Positions 24,214-31,701 of a stretch of 35,278 nt of DNA are shown here, piece by piece. The notes beneath the pieces are model-generated. The model had not been told where the DNA came from and ran no database searches. It saw only the letters and a list, made by a program, of their open reading frames with translations. Origin of the DNA: JBGTBD01 sp041749475 (lineage in GTDB: Bacteria; Pseudomonadota; Alphaproteobacteria; Rickettsiales; UBA998). Location of the stretch: positions 1 to 35,278 of the forward strand of contig JBGTBD010000025.1 in NCBI GenBank assembly GCA_041749475.1, given 5' to 3'. The position numbers were made by a program, and so were the translations under genes. Every line of letters starts with the position of its first letter. The stretch's first letter is position 1.

Positions 24214-26178
24214 ATGATTCCTGAGCTTGGGGAGGCACTGTTATTAGCCGCGTTTGTCGTCGCATTATGGCAGGGGGTGTGCCTATTCGTCGGGCCGTTG
24301 AAACGGAAAAGTGCGGAGGCGAAAACGCGGGTGTTGCGGTTTGCGGCAACGGGGAGTTTTCTCCTCATCGGCGCGGCATTCGTCCTGTTGATCGTGGCGT
24401 ATGGGATTTCGGATTTCAGCGTGCTGAACGTGGTGCAGCATTCGCATAGTCAGACGCCGATGCTGTATAAACTGACGGCGGCATGGGGTAATCATGAGGG
24501 GTCGATGATCCTGTGGATTCTCGTGCTGGCGATGTACGGTACGGCGTTCCAGTGGCTTACGCTGCGCGAGGAAGCGCGGGCGTTGCAACAGATGGCGGCC
24601 AGCCTGCAAGGGCTGATGCTGGCTGCCTTCATCGCCTATATTTATTTTACCTCCAACCCGTTCCTGCGCATGTCCCCGCCTGCGCCGGAAGGGATGGAGT
24701 TGAACCCGTTGCTGCAAGATATCGGCCTCGTCTTCCATCCGCCGTTTCTCTATCTCGGCTATGTGGGATTCGGCATGGTATATCTTATCGGCGTGGCGGC
24801 GATGCTGAGGCCTGTCGCGCCGAAATTACTGGCGGAGTTGATGTATCCGTGGACGGTGATTCCGTGGTCGTTGCTCACCATCGGTATCGGCCTTGGAAGC
24901 TGGTGGGCGTACCGCGAACTGGGCTGGGGTGGATGGTGGTTCTGGGACCCGGTGGAGAATGCGTCCCTGATGCCGTGGATCGCGGCGACGGCGCTAGTGC
25001 ATTCCGTGGTGATTTTGCGCCGTCGTGGGCTGCTCGCCGGGTGGGTGACGTTGCTGGCGGTGCTGACGTTCATCTTCAGTCTGTTGGGGACATTCCTTGT
25101 ACGCTCCGGCATCGTCACCTCGGTGCATAGTTTCGCCAGCGACCCGACACGGGGAATTGTGATTCTCGGCCTGCTCGTCGTCATCGGCGGAGGGGCGTTA
25201 CTGGTCTATGCACTCAAGCCCACCGCCACCCATGCGCGGCCCGATTTCGGAATTCTTTCACGCGAGGGCAGCGTGTTGGCGCAGAATATCCTGATGCTAT
25301 CCATGCTGGTGACGGTTTGTCTGGGGACACTTTATCCCATCTTCATGCAGATACTGGACCTCTCCAGTCTCACCGTCGGTGCGCCATTCTTCAACCAGAC
25401 GCTGGCGCCGCTGCTCATCTTCATGCTGGTGCTGATGGGGGGTGCGTATCTCTATCGCTGGCAACAGGATTCGGTAGCGCGCATTGCGAAGGTGGTATGG
25501 CCGATGCTGCTTGTCGCGCTACTGGGAACGGGTCTTTTCTATCTACTGACGGGTACGGGTGCATGGGAAGTGCTCACCGCTGTGGGGTTGACGGTGTGGG
25601 TACTGGCGGGACTTGGGTTCTCGGGGATTCGCGAATGGAAGGCGGGGAGTTTCACCCCAGCCCGTTTCGGCGGGTATCTCAGCCATTTTGGAGTAGCGAT
25701 GCTTGCTATTGCCATCACCTCTAATCTCCAGATGAAGGAAGAATACGCCTTTGAACTAACGCCCGGCAAGGCAGTAACGCATGGCGGATATCGGCTGGAA
25801 ATGCTCGGTATCGACGCGGTAAAGACGGCCAGCTACGTGGCGCTCCGCGCGCCTGTGCGGCTGGAGAAGGACGGGGTTATCCGTACTCTCACGCCGGAAC
25901 TCCGCGCGTTCCCGGTCAGCCGCGAGCAGACCACGGAATCGGCTATCGCGGTGACGGGGTGGAAGGACATCTACCTCGTGCTACGGAAACACGACTTCGC
26001 GGAGGATTTACGCAAGGGAACTCCGCCTTCCTCTTTTTCCTTCACGTTATATGTGAACCCGGCTATGGTATGGCTGTGGATGGGGATACTCCTCATCGGC
26101 GCGGGGGGAATGGTCTCACTGGCAGGAAGAATGGTTCATGGTCGCAATCCGGTACGAATACCCGCTGAAACTCCCTAA
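24214..26178 (+). CDS. ccmF: Cytochrome c haem lyase subunit CcmF
   Basis: CcmF joins haem from CcmE to apocytochrome c with CcmH in the inner membrane. The 654-residue protein has many membrane helices and the tryptophan-rich haem-handling motif WGGWWFWDPVENASLMPW near residue 235. Conserved His-containing loops are visible (QHSHSQTPMLYKLTAAWGNH near residue 75). The length agrees with the family. GAGGG lies a few bases before the ATG. The 3' end overlaps the next gene by 41 nt. Confidence 0.97.
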   Translation: MIPELGEALLLAAFVVALWQGVCLFVGPLKRKSAEAKTRVLRFAATGSFLLIGAAFVLLIVAYGISDFSVLNVVQHSHSQTPMLYKLTAAWGNHEGSMILWILVLAMYGTAFQWLTLREEARALQQMAASLQGLMLAAFIAYIYFTSNPFLRMSPPAPEGMELNPLLQDIGLVFHPPFLYLGYVGFGMVYLIGVAAMLRPVAPKLLAELMYPWTVIPWSLLTIGIGLGSWWAYRELGWGGWWFWDPVENASLMPWIAATALVHSVVILRRRGLLAGWVTLLAVLTFIFSLLGTFLVRSGIVTSVHSFASDPTRGIVILGLLVVIGGGALLVYALKPTATHARPDFGILSREGSVLAQNILMLSMLVTVCLGTLYPIFMQILDLSSLTVGAPFFNQTLAPLLIFMLVLMGGAYLYRWQQDSVARIAKVVWPMLLVALLGTGLFYLLTGTGAWEVLTAVGLTVWVLAGLGFSGIREWKAGSFTPARFGGYLSHFGVAMLAIAITSNLQMKEEYAFELTPGKAVTHGGYRLEMLGIDAVKTASYVALRAPVRLEKDGVIRTLTPELRAFPVSREQTTESAIAVTGWKDIYLVLRKHDFAEDLRKGTPPSSFSFTLYVNPAMVWLWMGILLIGAGGMVSLAGRMVHGRNPVRIPAETP

Positions 26179-26734
26179 AAATTGGACCTCTACCCCACCG
26201 GGACAGCGCAATTTCAATTCCAATTTCCCGCGGACGCTGACGCTTCTCGAAGCGATCCGTTTTTTTGAGGATGAAATCAACCGGCTCAATGCGGATGGGG
26301 CGATCTGTTACAGTAATTACCAAAACCTGAGCAATGAGCGATTGCGGAAGAAAATCGGCAATGACTCCGGCATTAGCCTGATGCTGAAGACGACGAAAGG
26401 GTCGTTCTTCATCGCGTGCGATAAATGGTCGCTGCCCGAACAGAATATCTATGCGCTGCATTTGACGCTACGCGCCATTATCAATATCGACGAATGGGGT
26501 GTGATGAACGTGCGGCAGACGCTGCACGCCTTCCCCGCCGAAGGCAGCCTCCTGTTGCAGGAGCAGATTTCCAAGCAGCCGGAATGGATGACGTTGCTCG
26601 GCGTCGGTCCCTCGGCGACGCTCGATGACGCGCATGCGCTCTACCGCCACAAGGTGAAGCAGTGCGGCAATAACGAGGAGGAGCTGATGCGCCTCAATCT
26701 CGCGATGGACGAAGCCAAGCGGATCCTGAGTTAA
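26138..26734 (+). CDS. J-domain-like protein within the ccm operon
   Basis: A 198-residue soluble protein. The C-terminal 50 residues (WMTLLGVGPSATLDDAHALY, then NNEEELMRLNLAMDEAKRIL) match the helical order of a DnaJ domain, but the HPD loop that activates DnaK is absent (YRHKVKQCGNN there). The N-terminal 140 residues are not recognised. Start at 26138 is supported by GGAAGA seven bases upstream and overlaps ccmF by 41 nt; it ends four bases before ccmG. That tight packing suggests a link with cytochrome c maturation or only co-transcription. Hsp70 stimulation is unlikely without HPD. Confidence 0.75.
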   Translation: MVAIRYEYPLKLPKNWTSTPPGQRNFNSNFPRTLTLLEAIRFFEDEINRLNADGAICYSNYQNLSNERLRKKIGNDSGISLMLKTTKGSFFIACDKWSLPEQNIYALHLTLRAIINIDEWGVMNVRQTLHAFPAEGSLLLQEQISKQPEWMTLLGVGPSATLDDAHALYRHKVKQCGNNEEELMRLNLAMDEAKRILS

Positions 26735-26738
26735 ACCG

Positions 26739-27257
26739 GTGCGCTCGCTTGCCATCCTCCCTCTTATCCTATTCATCCTCGCTGCCGGATTCTTCGCGTG
26801 GAAACTGACCGTGACGCCGGAGGCCAAACCCGACCCCGCCATCGGGCGCATGGCGAGCGAGCCGGTGCTCAGCCCCATCAACGAGGAGACTCCCGTCGCC
26901 AAACCGTTGGCACAGCTGAGGGATAAATACGTGATGGTCAATTTCTTCGCCTCATGGTGTGTGCCGTGTCTTGCCGAACATTCCCTTCTCAAAACCCTCG
27001 GTAACGATCATGCGGTGACGCTCTATGGCGTGGCGTGGAACGATGACAGTTCGGCGGTCACCGCGTGGCTGAACGAGAACGGCAACCCTTACGACCTGCT
27101 GGGACTGGACGTGGCCGGGAAAACGGGCGTGGAATACGGCATCACCGGCGTGCCGGAAAGTTTCCTCGTCGACCCCGAGGGCAAAATCATCTGGCATATA
27201 AGCGGGCCGCTGACGGAGGAGATCGTCCGCCAGCAGGTCATCCCCCTCCTCCCATGA
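26739..27257 (+). CDS. ccmG: Thiol:disulfide interchange protein CcmG/DsbE
   Basis: CcmG is a membrane-anchored thioredoxin-like reductant for apocytochrome c or CcmH. The anchor covers residues 3-22 (SLAILPLILFILAAGFFAW) and the active site is C74-x-x-C77 in FFASWCVPCLAE. The cis-Pro loop is ITGVPESFLVD. The length of 172 is normal. It starts with GTG four bases after the J-like gene, and its stop overlaps ccmH as ATGA. Confidence 0.95.
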   Translation: MRSLAILPLILFILAAGFFAWKLTVTPEAKPDPAIGRMASEPVLSPINEETPVAKPLAQLRDKYVMVNFFASWCVPCLAEHSLLKTLGNDHAVTLYGVAWNDDSSAVTAWLNENGNPYDLLGLDVAGKTGVEYGITGVPESFLVDPEGKIIWHISGPLTEEIVRQQVIPLLP

Positions 27258-27631
27258 CTTTTTCACCATTTTCCTGTGTCTTTACACTGGTGGTGGCGAT
27301 GGCATTCCCTGCTACTTCCGCGCAACCGGACATGCGGACGAAGGCGCTGTTCCACCAGTTTCACTGCATGGTCTGTTCGGGGCAGTCGCTCGCGGAATCG
27401 GACGCGGTGCTGGCGGTCAACATGCGTGCGCAGATTACGTCGCTGGTGGCGGAGGGCCGCAGCGACGCTGACATCGTCACCTATATGCGCGAGCGTTATG
27501 GGGATGGCATCCTGATGCAGCCGCCGGTGAAGGCCGCTACCCTGCCGTTATGGGCCGCGCCGTCGGTCAGCCTCGTCCTCGGGGGCATCATCGCTTTTTT
27601 CTATCTCCGAAAGCGCAAAAAAGCCGAATAA
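27254..27631 (+). CDS. ccmH: Cytochrome c maturation protein CcmH
   Basis: CcmH is a membrane-bound thiol oxidoreductase that holds apocytochrome c for CcmF. A signal-like N-terminus (residues 5-23) leads to the redox motif C38-x-x-C41 (FHCMVCSGQSLAESDA), the local form of LRCxxC. The typical segment YMRERYGDGILMQPPVK follows, then one C-terminal helix. The 125-residue length fits the short form without the CcmI-like part. The start overlaps the ccmG stop as ATGA. Confidence 0.95.
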   Translation: MTFSPFSCVFTLVVAMAFPATSAQPDMRTKALFHQFHCMVCSGQSLAESDAVLAVNMRAQITSLVAEGRSDADIVTYMRERYGDGILMQPPVKAATLPLWAAPSVSLVLGGIIAFFYLRKRKKAE

Positions 27632-27656
27632 GTCAGGTGTTTGCCATCTCAAGACG

Positions 27657-27692
27657 TTTACGCGGCGCGCTTAATTCGCTATACTCTTTTCA
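27657..27692 (+). promoter_or_regulatory. Promoter for a probable leaderless mRNA
   Basis: TTTACG (27657-27662), a 17 bp spacer and TATACT (27680-27685) make a good sigma-70-type promoter. Transcription would start about seven bases later, at the A of the ATG at 27692. No Shine-Dalgarno sequence is present. Confidence 0.6.
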
Positions 27693-28636
27693 TGCGTATT
27701 GCTTTGTTCCTCTTTTGCCTCGGATTTTTCATGCTCGACGGCGGGTCTGCCCATGCAGCGCTACGGGAGGCGGATTGCATCGTCACCCAAGGCAAAACGG
27801 TCACCACCACGGCGAAGGATTATCCCGCATTTCGAACCTGCCTGCGCGGCACGACATACGAGAAGAACTACGACACGCAGTGCACAGCGCGCATCAAGGC
27901 CGGGGAGTATTTCGGCAAGCGTGAGAATTGTATGTATCACAGCGTCGCCAATTACTTCTGCACCTTGCGGGAGGCGGGCAGCGCAGGAGCCGCGAAAGCC
28001 TGTTATGACAACCACGCTTATTACGGTACGTGCGTGTTCTACCCCGCACCGAACCGCCCACAACTGGCCGCGAGCGACTTCCCGAAATTCCTCGGCTGCG
28101 TACGCGGCACGGCATTCCACCGCGACGCGGATCTGCGCTGCCAGAAACCCGACGTGAAGCAGAAAGCGGGCGGACATAGCAGCTGCCTCAAGTGGGAATT
28201 TGTTTATGCCTATTGTAACCTTACCCAGAGCGGCAAGGCCCAACGTGAGGTGTGTTACGGCTCGTACAGCCAGTTCATCCGCAGTTCGGGAAATGCGCCG
28301 GGCATCCACACACCCACGGTCAAGAACGGCAAGGTGACAGGCCCGCGCAAACCGGGGACGCCCTATGGCGACGGGTCGGATTACGTCTGGGCTGAAGCGC
28401 CGAAGCCGAATCCCTCCCGCGCGCAGAAAGGGTATACGCCGCCCAAGCGAAAGGTTGACCCCCGGAATACGTACGCCTACTACACCGCACGTGACATCGC
28501 CGCCAAAAACGCGGCGCAGCAGAAGATGATGCAGAGCTACATCGCCCAGCGCGCCAGCAGTTTCGGCGCGACGTTGGATAACGTGCGCAAGGCGCTGCAG
28601 CTCAATAGCGAGAAGAACCGTCCGCCGACCCAATGA
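27692..28636 (+). CDS. Secreted protein with two tandem six-cysteine modules
   Basis: A 314-residue exported protein of unknown family. The signal peptide is MRIALFLFCLGFFMLDGG with cleavage near SAHA-A (residue 22). Two similar modules follow: Cys at 29, 50, 64, 80, 90, 104 and again at 114, 136, 150, 165, 175, 188. Spacings are nearly identical, with matching words FRTCLRGT / FLGCVRGT and ACY / VCY. Twelve Cys suggest three disulfides per module. A Pro-rich linker and a C-terminal helical region (residues 265-305) complete it. No haem CxxCH motif is present. ATG at 27692 is chosen because it begins the signal peptide. It stands 60 nt downstream of ccmH. Confidence 0.75.
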   Translation: MRIALFLFCLGFFMLDGGSAHAALREADCIVTQGKTVTTTAKDYPAFRTCLRGTTYEKNYDTQCTARIKAGEYFGKRENCMYHSVANYFCTLREAGSAGAAKACYDNHAYYGTCVFYPAPNRPQLAASDFPKFLGCVRGTAFHRDADLRCQKPDVKQKAGGHSSCLKWEFVYAYCNLTQSGKAQREVCYGSYSQFIRSSGNAPGIHTPTVKNGKVTGPRKPGTPYGDGSDYVWAEAPKPNPSRAQKGYTPPKRKVDPRNTYAYYTARDIAAKNAAQQKMMQSYIAQRASSFGATLDNVRKALQLNSEKNRPPTQ

Positions 28637-28668
28637 TACCCTTAAACCCTTTGCACGAAAGCGCCCCA

Positions 28669-28965
28669 ATGTCCCGCACGTTATACCTGATGAGTCTCCT
28701 CCTCTGCGCCGCCACCCCCGCATGGGCTGCGGATACGACCGCGACCACACAATGGCGCGACATCCCCGAGCGGCTGGAAGACCTCGCCCACGCGGGCGCA
28801 CGCGTCGCCTCCTCCAGCGCGGTAATCTGGCCGGGAGGATGGCCGACGCTCATCACCTATCTGCAGAACGAAAAGAAAGTCTATCGCTGCATCGACTGGT
28901 ACGACGCCAAGGGCCAGCCCGATCATTTCCAGTGCTATGAAGCCTTCTACGGGGGGAAGGAATAA
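28669..28965 (+). CDS. Small secreted protein
   Basis: A 98-residue protein with a clean signal peptide (MSRTLYLMSLLLCAATPAWA) and a mature part of about 78 residues with two Cys in YRCIDWYD and FQCYEAFYGG. The C-x14-CY spacing recalls the last Cys pair in each module of the preceding protein. ATG at 28633 overlaps the preceding stop as ATGA and gives 12 more residues before the signal; I prefer 28669 for the signal peptide, but coupling at 28633 is possible. The function is unknown. Confidence 0.65.
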   Translation: MSRTLYLMSLLLCAATPAWAADTTATTQWRDIPERLEDLAHAGARVASSSAVIWPGGWPTLITYLQNEKKVYRCIDWYDAKGQPDHFQCYEAFYGGKE

Positions 28966-28990
28966 TCGTTCGGATGTTCCGGGGAAGAAG

Positions 28991-29067
28991 TGGGGCGAGT
29001 GACCGGGATTGAACCGGCAGCCTCCAGTGCCACAAACTGGCGCTCTAACCAATTGAGCTACACCCGC
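28991..29067 (-). tRNA. tRNA-His (GTG)
   Basis: The minus strand folds as a complete cloverleaf. Acceptor arms GCGGGTG and CACTCGC pair over seven positions, the D-arm begins TAGCTC, the anticodon loop is TTGTGGC (anticodon GTG at 29031-29033), and the T-loop is TTCAATC. The 3' CCA is encoded. The base after the acceptor stem is C73, and a G stands at the -1 position in the gene (29068), both marks of tRNA-His. Confidence 0.95.
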
Positions 29068-29086
29068 CACAACAAAGCGAAGCGTT

Positions 29087-29115
29087 TGTGTAACGCAGAG
29101 CGCGTTCGGGGTCAA
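29087..29115 (-). promoter_or_regulatory. Promoter of the tRNA-His gene
   Basis: On the minus strand TTGACC (29110-29115) is followed by a 17 bp spacer and TACACA (29087-29092). Transcription would begin near 29080, 13 bases ahead of the tRNA. Confidence 0.6.
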
Positions 29116-29230
29116 GAACCTCCTCGCCTGATGATGTATTCCGGTGAATGCCTTATTTTTAGGCATCGAGGGCATTAGATGGGCGCTCCCCGTAGCCGAA
29201 ATTGAGGCCGGCTGTGGATAACTCTGCGAT

Positions 29231-29257
29231 TTTCACGATATTACAATGGGCGTGAAA
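29231..29257. promoter_or_regulatory. Inverted repeat upstream of the glnB promoter
   Basis: TTTCACG (29231-29237) and CGTGAAA (29251-29257) are a perfect 7 bp inverted repeat with a 13 base gap, just ahead of the sigma-54-type promoter. A regulator site is plausible; it does not look like the usual NtrC consensus. Confidence 0.35.
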
Positions 29258-29269
29258 TCGCTTGATAAG

Positions 29270-29285
29270 TGGCATGGCTCCTGCT
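29270..29285 (+). promoter_or_regulatory. Sigma-54-type promoter for glnB-glnA
   Basis: TGGCATGGCTCCTGCT has GG and GC separated by ten bases, the spacing and context of a -24/-12 promoter (TGGCAC-N5-TTGC). It ends 33 bases before the glnB start. Nitrogen control of glnBA by RpoN and NtrC is known in alphaproteobacteria. Confidence 0.65.
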
Positions 29286-29318
29286 TTCTATGAGACCCAA
29301 AACCGCTGCGGAAGCCCC

Positions 29319-29657
29319 ATGAAAAAAATCGAAGCCATCATCAAGCCATTCAAACTCGACGAAGTGAAGGAAGCACTGCAGGAAATCGGCCTGCAGGGAA
29401 TCACCGTCACGGAGGCGCGCGGGTTTGGCCGCCAGAAGGGGCATACGGAATTATACCGTGGGGCGGAATATGTCGTCGATTTTTTGCCCAAGGTGAAAAT
29501 CGAACTCGTCGTACAGGATGATCTCGTCGACCGCACGATCGACACCATTATCGCCGCCGCCAAGACGGGGCGTATCGGCGACGGGAAAATCTTCGTCATC
29601 CCCATCGAGGACGCCATCCGCATCCGCACGGGGGAACGTGGAGATAGCGCAATATAG
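29319..29657 (+). CDS. glnB: Nitrogen regulatory protein P-II
   Basis: P-II is a trimeric sensor of 2-oxoglutarate, ATP/ADP and glutamine state that steers GlnE, NtrB and transporters. ATG at 29319 gives 112 residues, the usual length, and starts MKKIEAIIKPFKLDEVKEAL. The T-loop contains the uridylylation site Y51 (HTELYRGAEY). The phosphate-binding segment TGRIGDGKIFV and the ending IRIRTGERGDSAI are typical. GGAAG lies four bases before the ATG. The frame extends upstream, but that part overlaps the promoter. glnA follows 85 nt later. Confidence 0.97.
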   Translation: MKKIEAIIKPFKLDEVKEALQEIGLQGITVTEARGFGRQKGHTELYRGAEYVVDFLPKVKIELVVQDDLVDRTIDTIIAAAKTGRIGDGKIFVIPIEDAIRIRTGERGDSAI

Positions 29658-29704
29658 AGAACACCGCCCGTGGGCCGGACATGGGCGTCCAGTAGAGAAC
29701 ACCG
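29655..29704 (+). promoter_or_regulatory. Hairpin flanked by direct repeats between glnB and glnA
   Basis: Two copies of TAGAGAACACCG (29655-29666 and 29693-29704) flank a hairpin made of CGCCCGTG (29665-29672) and CATGGGCG (29680-29687, one G-T pair). It may set the relative expression of glnB and glnA or protect the mRNA. Confidence 0.4.
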
Positions 29705-29742
29705 GCATTGTTGAATAACTAAACCCAAAGTGAGAGAGTGTT

Positions 29743-31149
29743 ATGACTGCCAAGAAAGTGTTTGACCTGATCAAACAACACAACATCCAATTCGTCGATT
29801 TCCGCTTCACGGACCCGCGCGGAAAATGGCAACATACCAGCTATTTCGTCGACGCCGTTGACGATGAGAAATTCGAGGAAGGGATCATGTTCGACGGTTC
29901 CTCCATCGCCGGCTGGAAAGCGATCAACGAGTCCGACATGATCCTGATGCCGGATACCGAGACCGCGTTCGTCGACCCGTTCGCGGCGCATCCGACGCTC
30001 ATCATCACCTGTGACATCGTCGAGCCTTCCACGGGCCAGTCCTATAGCCGTGACCCGCGCTCCGTGGCGAAACGCGCCGAGGCGTACGTGAAATATTCCG
30101 GCGTCGGTGAAATCGCTTACTTTGGGCCTGAGCTTGAATTCTTCATGTTCGACGACGTGCGGTTCGATACCAGCATGATGAGCTCGTTCTATCAGATCGA
30201 TTCCAATGAATCGCCCGTGAACTCGGGTACTATGTATGACACGGGCAACCAAGGTCACCGTCCCGGCATCAAGGGCGGGTACTTCCCTGTGCCTCCCGTG
30301 GATTCCCATAACGACATCCGCGCGGAGATGATGCTGATGCTCGACGCGATGGGGCTGAAGCCGTACGTCCATCACCATGAAGTCGCCCCGGCGCAGAACG
30401 AGATGGGGATCCTCTTCTCGACGGCAGTCGGCGCAGCGGACGCGGTACAGAAGTATAAGTACGCCGTGCACATGGTCGCCGCTTCCTATGGCAAGACGGC
30501 CACCTTCATGCCGAAGCCGGTCAACGGCGATAACGGCTCGGGGATGCACGTCCACCAGTCGATCTGGAAGAAGGACAAGAACATCTTCTCCGGGAATGGC
30601 TACGCCGACCTGTCCGACACCTGCCTCTATTACATCGGCGGGATCATCAAGCATGCGAAGGCAATCAACGCGTTCACCAACGCGTCGACCAATAGCTACA
30701 AGCGCTTGATCCCGGGCTATGAAGCGCCTGTGCTTCTGGCGTACTCCTCGCGTAACCGTTCGGCGTCGATCCGTATCCCGTACGTGTCCAGTCCGAAAGC
30801 CAAACGTATCGAGACGCGCTTCCCGGATGCGACGGCGAACCCGTATCTCGCCTTCACGGCGCTGCTGATGGCCGGGCTTGACGGTATCGAGAAGAAAATC
30901 CATCCCGGCGACGCGATGGATAAAAATCTCTACGACCTGCCGCCGGAAGAGCTGAAAGATGTGCCGCAGGTGTGTGGTTCCTTGCGTGAAGCGCTGGAGT
31001 CACTCGATGCGGATCGCGACTTCCTGAAAAAAGGCGACGTGATGACCGATGAGATGATCGATTCCTACATCGCGCTGAAGATGGAAGAAGTCATTAAATA
31101 CGAACACACTCCCCACCCGGTCGAGTTCCAGATGTATTACTCCGTGTAA
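29743..31149 (+). CDS. glnA: Glutamine synthetase, type I
   Basis: Dodecameric enzyme joining ammonia to glutamate using ATP. The 468-residue protein has the N-terminal beta-grasp part (FDGSSIAGWKAINESDM), the metal-binding segments FGPELEFF and HHEVAPAQNEMG, the ATP-site segment NGDNGSGMHVHQS and the glutamate-binding loop RNRSASIRIPYV. Tyr397 in DKNLYDLPPEE is the adenylylation site used by GlnE. GAGAG lies a few bases before the ATG. A terminator follows the operon. Confidence 0.98.
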   Translation: MTAKKVFDLIKQHNIQFVDFRFTDPRGKWQHTSYFVDAVDDEKFEEGIMFDGSSIAGWKAINESDMILMPDTETAFVDPFAAHPTLIITCDIVEPSTGQSYSRDPRSVAKRAEAYVKYSGVGEIAYFGPELEFFMFDDVRFDTSMMSSFYQIDSNESPVNSGTMYDTGNQGHRPGIKGGYFPVPPVDSHNDIRAEMMLMLDAMGLKPYVHHHEVAPAQNEMGILFSTAVGAADAVQKYKYAVHMVAASYGKTATFMPKPVNGDNGSGMHVHQSIWKKDKNIFSGNGYADLSDTCLYYIGGIIKHAKAINAFTNASTNSYKRLIPGYEAPVLLAYSSRNRSASIRIPYVSSPKAKRIETRFPDATANPYLAFTALLMAGLDGIEKKIHPGDAMDKNLYDLPPEELKDVPQVCGSLREALESLDADRDFLKKGDVMTDEMIDSYIALKMEEVIKYEHTPHPVEFQMYYSV

Positions 31150-31159
31150 TAGTTTGGAC

Positions 31160-31193
31160 GGTGCGTCGCGGGCCGGGCCGCCTGCGACGCACC
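31160..31193. terminator. Hairpin after glnA
   Basis: GGTGCGTCGC (31160-31169) and GCGACGCACC (31184-31193) form a perfect 10 bp stem, 10 nt past the glnA stop. There is no T-run; it probably protects the glnA transcript. Confidence 0.6.
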
Positions 31194-31261
31194 CCTCCGC
31201 CGACGGCTTCTATAAGCCCCTCTTGGGGAGGGGCGGAGACGGGTGGCTCTGGGCAGGGTGC

Positions 31262-31291
31262 GGTGCGATATGCATCGCACCCTCTTTTTTT
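31262..31291 (+). terminator. Intrinsic terminator of the glnBA operon
   Basis: GGTGCGAT (31262-31269) pairs with ATCGCACC (31274-31281) and is followed by CTC and a run of T. Confidence 0.85.
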
Positions 31292-31345
31292 GGTAGAGAT
31301 TATTATTCCCCCTGCTCGGTCTCCTGACCTCGCAGCTTTAATTAA

Positions 31346-31618
31346 TTGCTTCTGCTCGGGCTACTACCCTGCGCAATAAGCGCCGCTCAGGGCTGGCTCG
31401 GTCTCCTGACCTCGCTCTTACACACAGTGTCATTCCCGCGAAAGCGGGAATCCATGTGAGGGGTATGTGGAGAGATGGATTCCCGCTTGCGCGGGAATGA
31501 CAGATTATTTTTGAGCTTGGATTTTCAGCCTCGCATAACACACAACTGTCATGCTGAACTTGTTTCAGCATCCATGTAACCATGCGCGATGGACCCTGAA
31601 ATACATTCAGGGTGACAA
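31346..31618. repeat. Composite direct repeat, copy A
   Basis: The repeat begins with a roughly 75 bp part (CTGCTCGGGCTACTACCCTG ... CTCGCTCTTACACACAG) and continues with an inverted repeat (TCATTCCCGCGAAAGCGGGA ... TCCCGCTTGCGCGGGAATGA) and a second palindromic part (TGTCATGCTGAAC ... TTCAGGGTGACA). The first 111 bp differ from copy B (33857) in two positions, and the last 75 bp in two. Copy A has about 30 extra bases in the middle. The whole 31150-31701 stretch contains no gene; a short partial copy (GCTCGGTCTCCTGACCTCGC) precedes at 31314. Confidence 0.9.
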
Positions 31619-31650
31619 ATAAAGAAGAAATCCATTCTCCCACGGCATAT

Positions 31651-31687
31651 AAAAAAAGGGAGCGCAGCGTGCTGACTCCCTTTTTTT
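31651..31687. terminator. Bidirectional terminator
   Basis: A run of seven A, stem GGGAG/CTCCC with inner CAGC/GCTG, and a run of seven T. It ends the minus-strand three-gene cluster and could stop transcripts from the left as well. Confidence 0.85.
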
Positions 31688-31701
31688 GAATTTTAAAAAT
31701 G

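Noticed and set aside
27692..28636. Multihaem cytochrome c next to the ccm genes
   Set aside because: None of the many Cys residues forms a CxxCH motif.
29719..30903. 394-codon minus-strand frame opposite glnA
   Set aside because: Mirror frame arising from GC-rich codon use in glnA; its composition is typical of a shadow frame.
31346..31618. CRISPR-like or IS-like reading of the repeats at 31346 and 33857
   Set aside because: There are only two full copies, no regular spacers, no cas genes, no transposase and no terminal inverted repeats around the whole unit.
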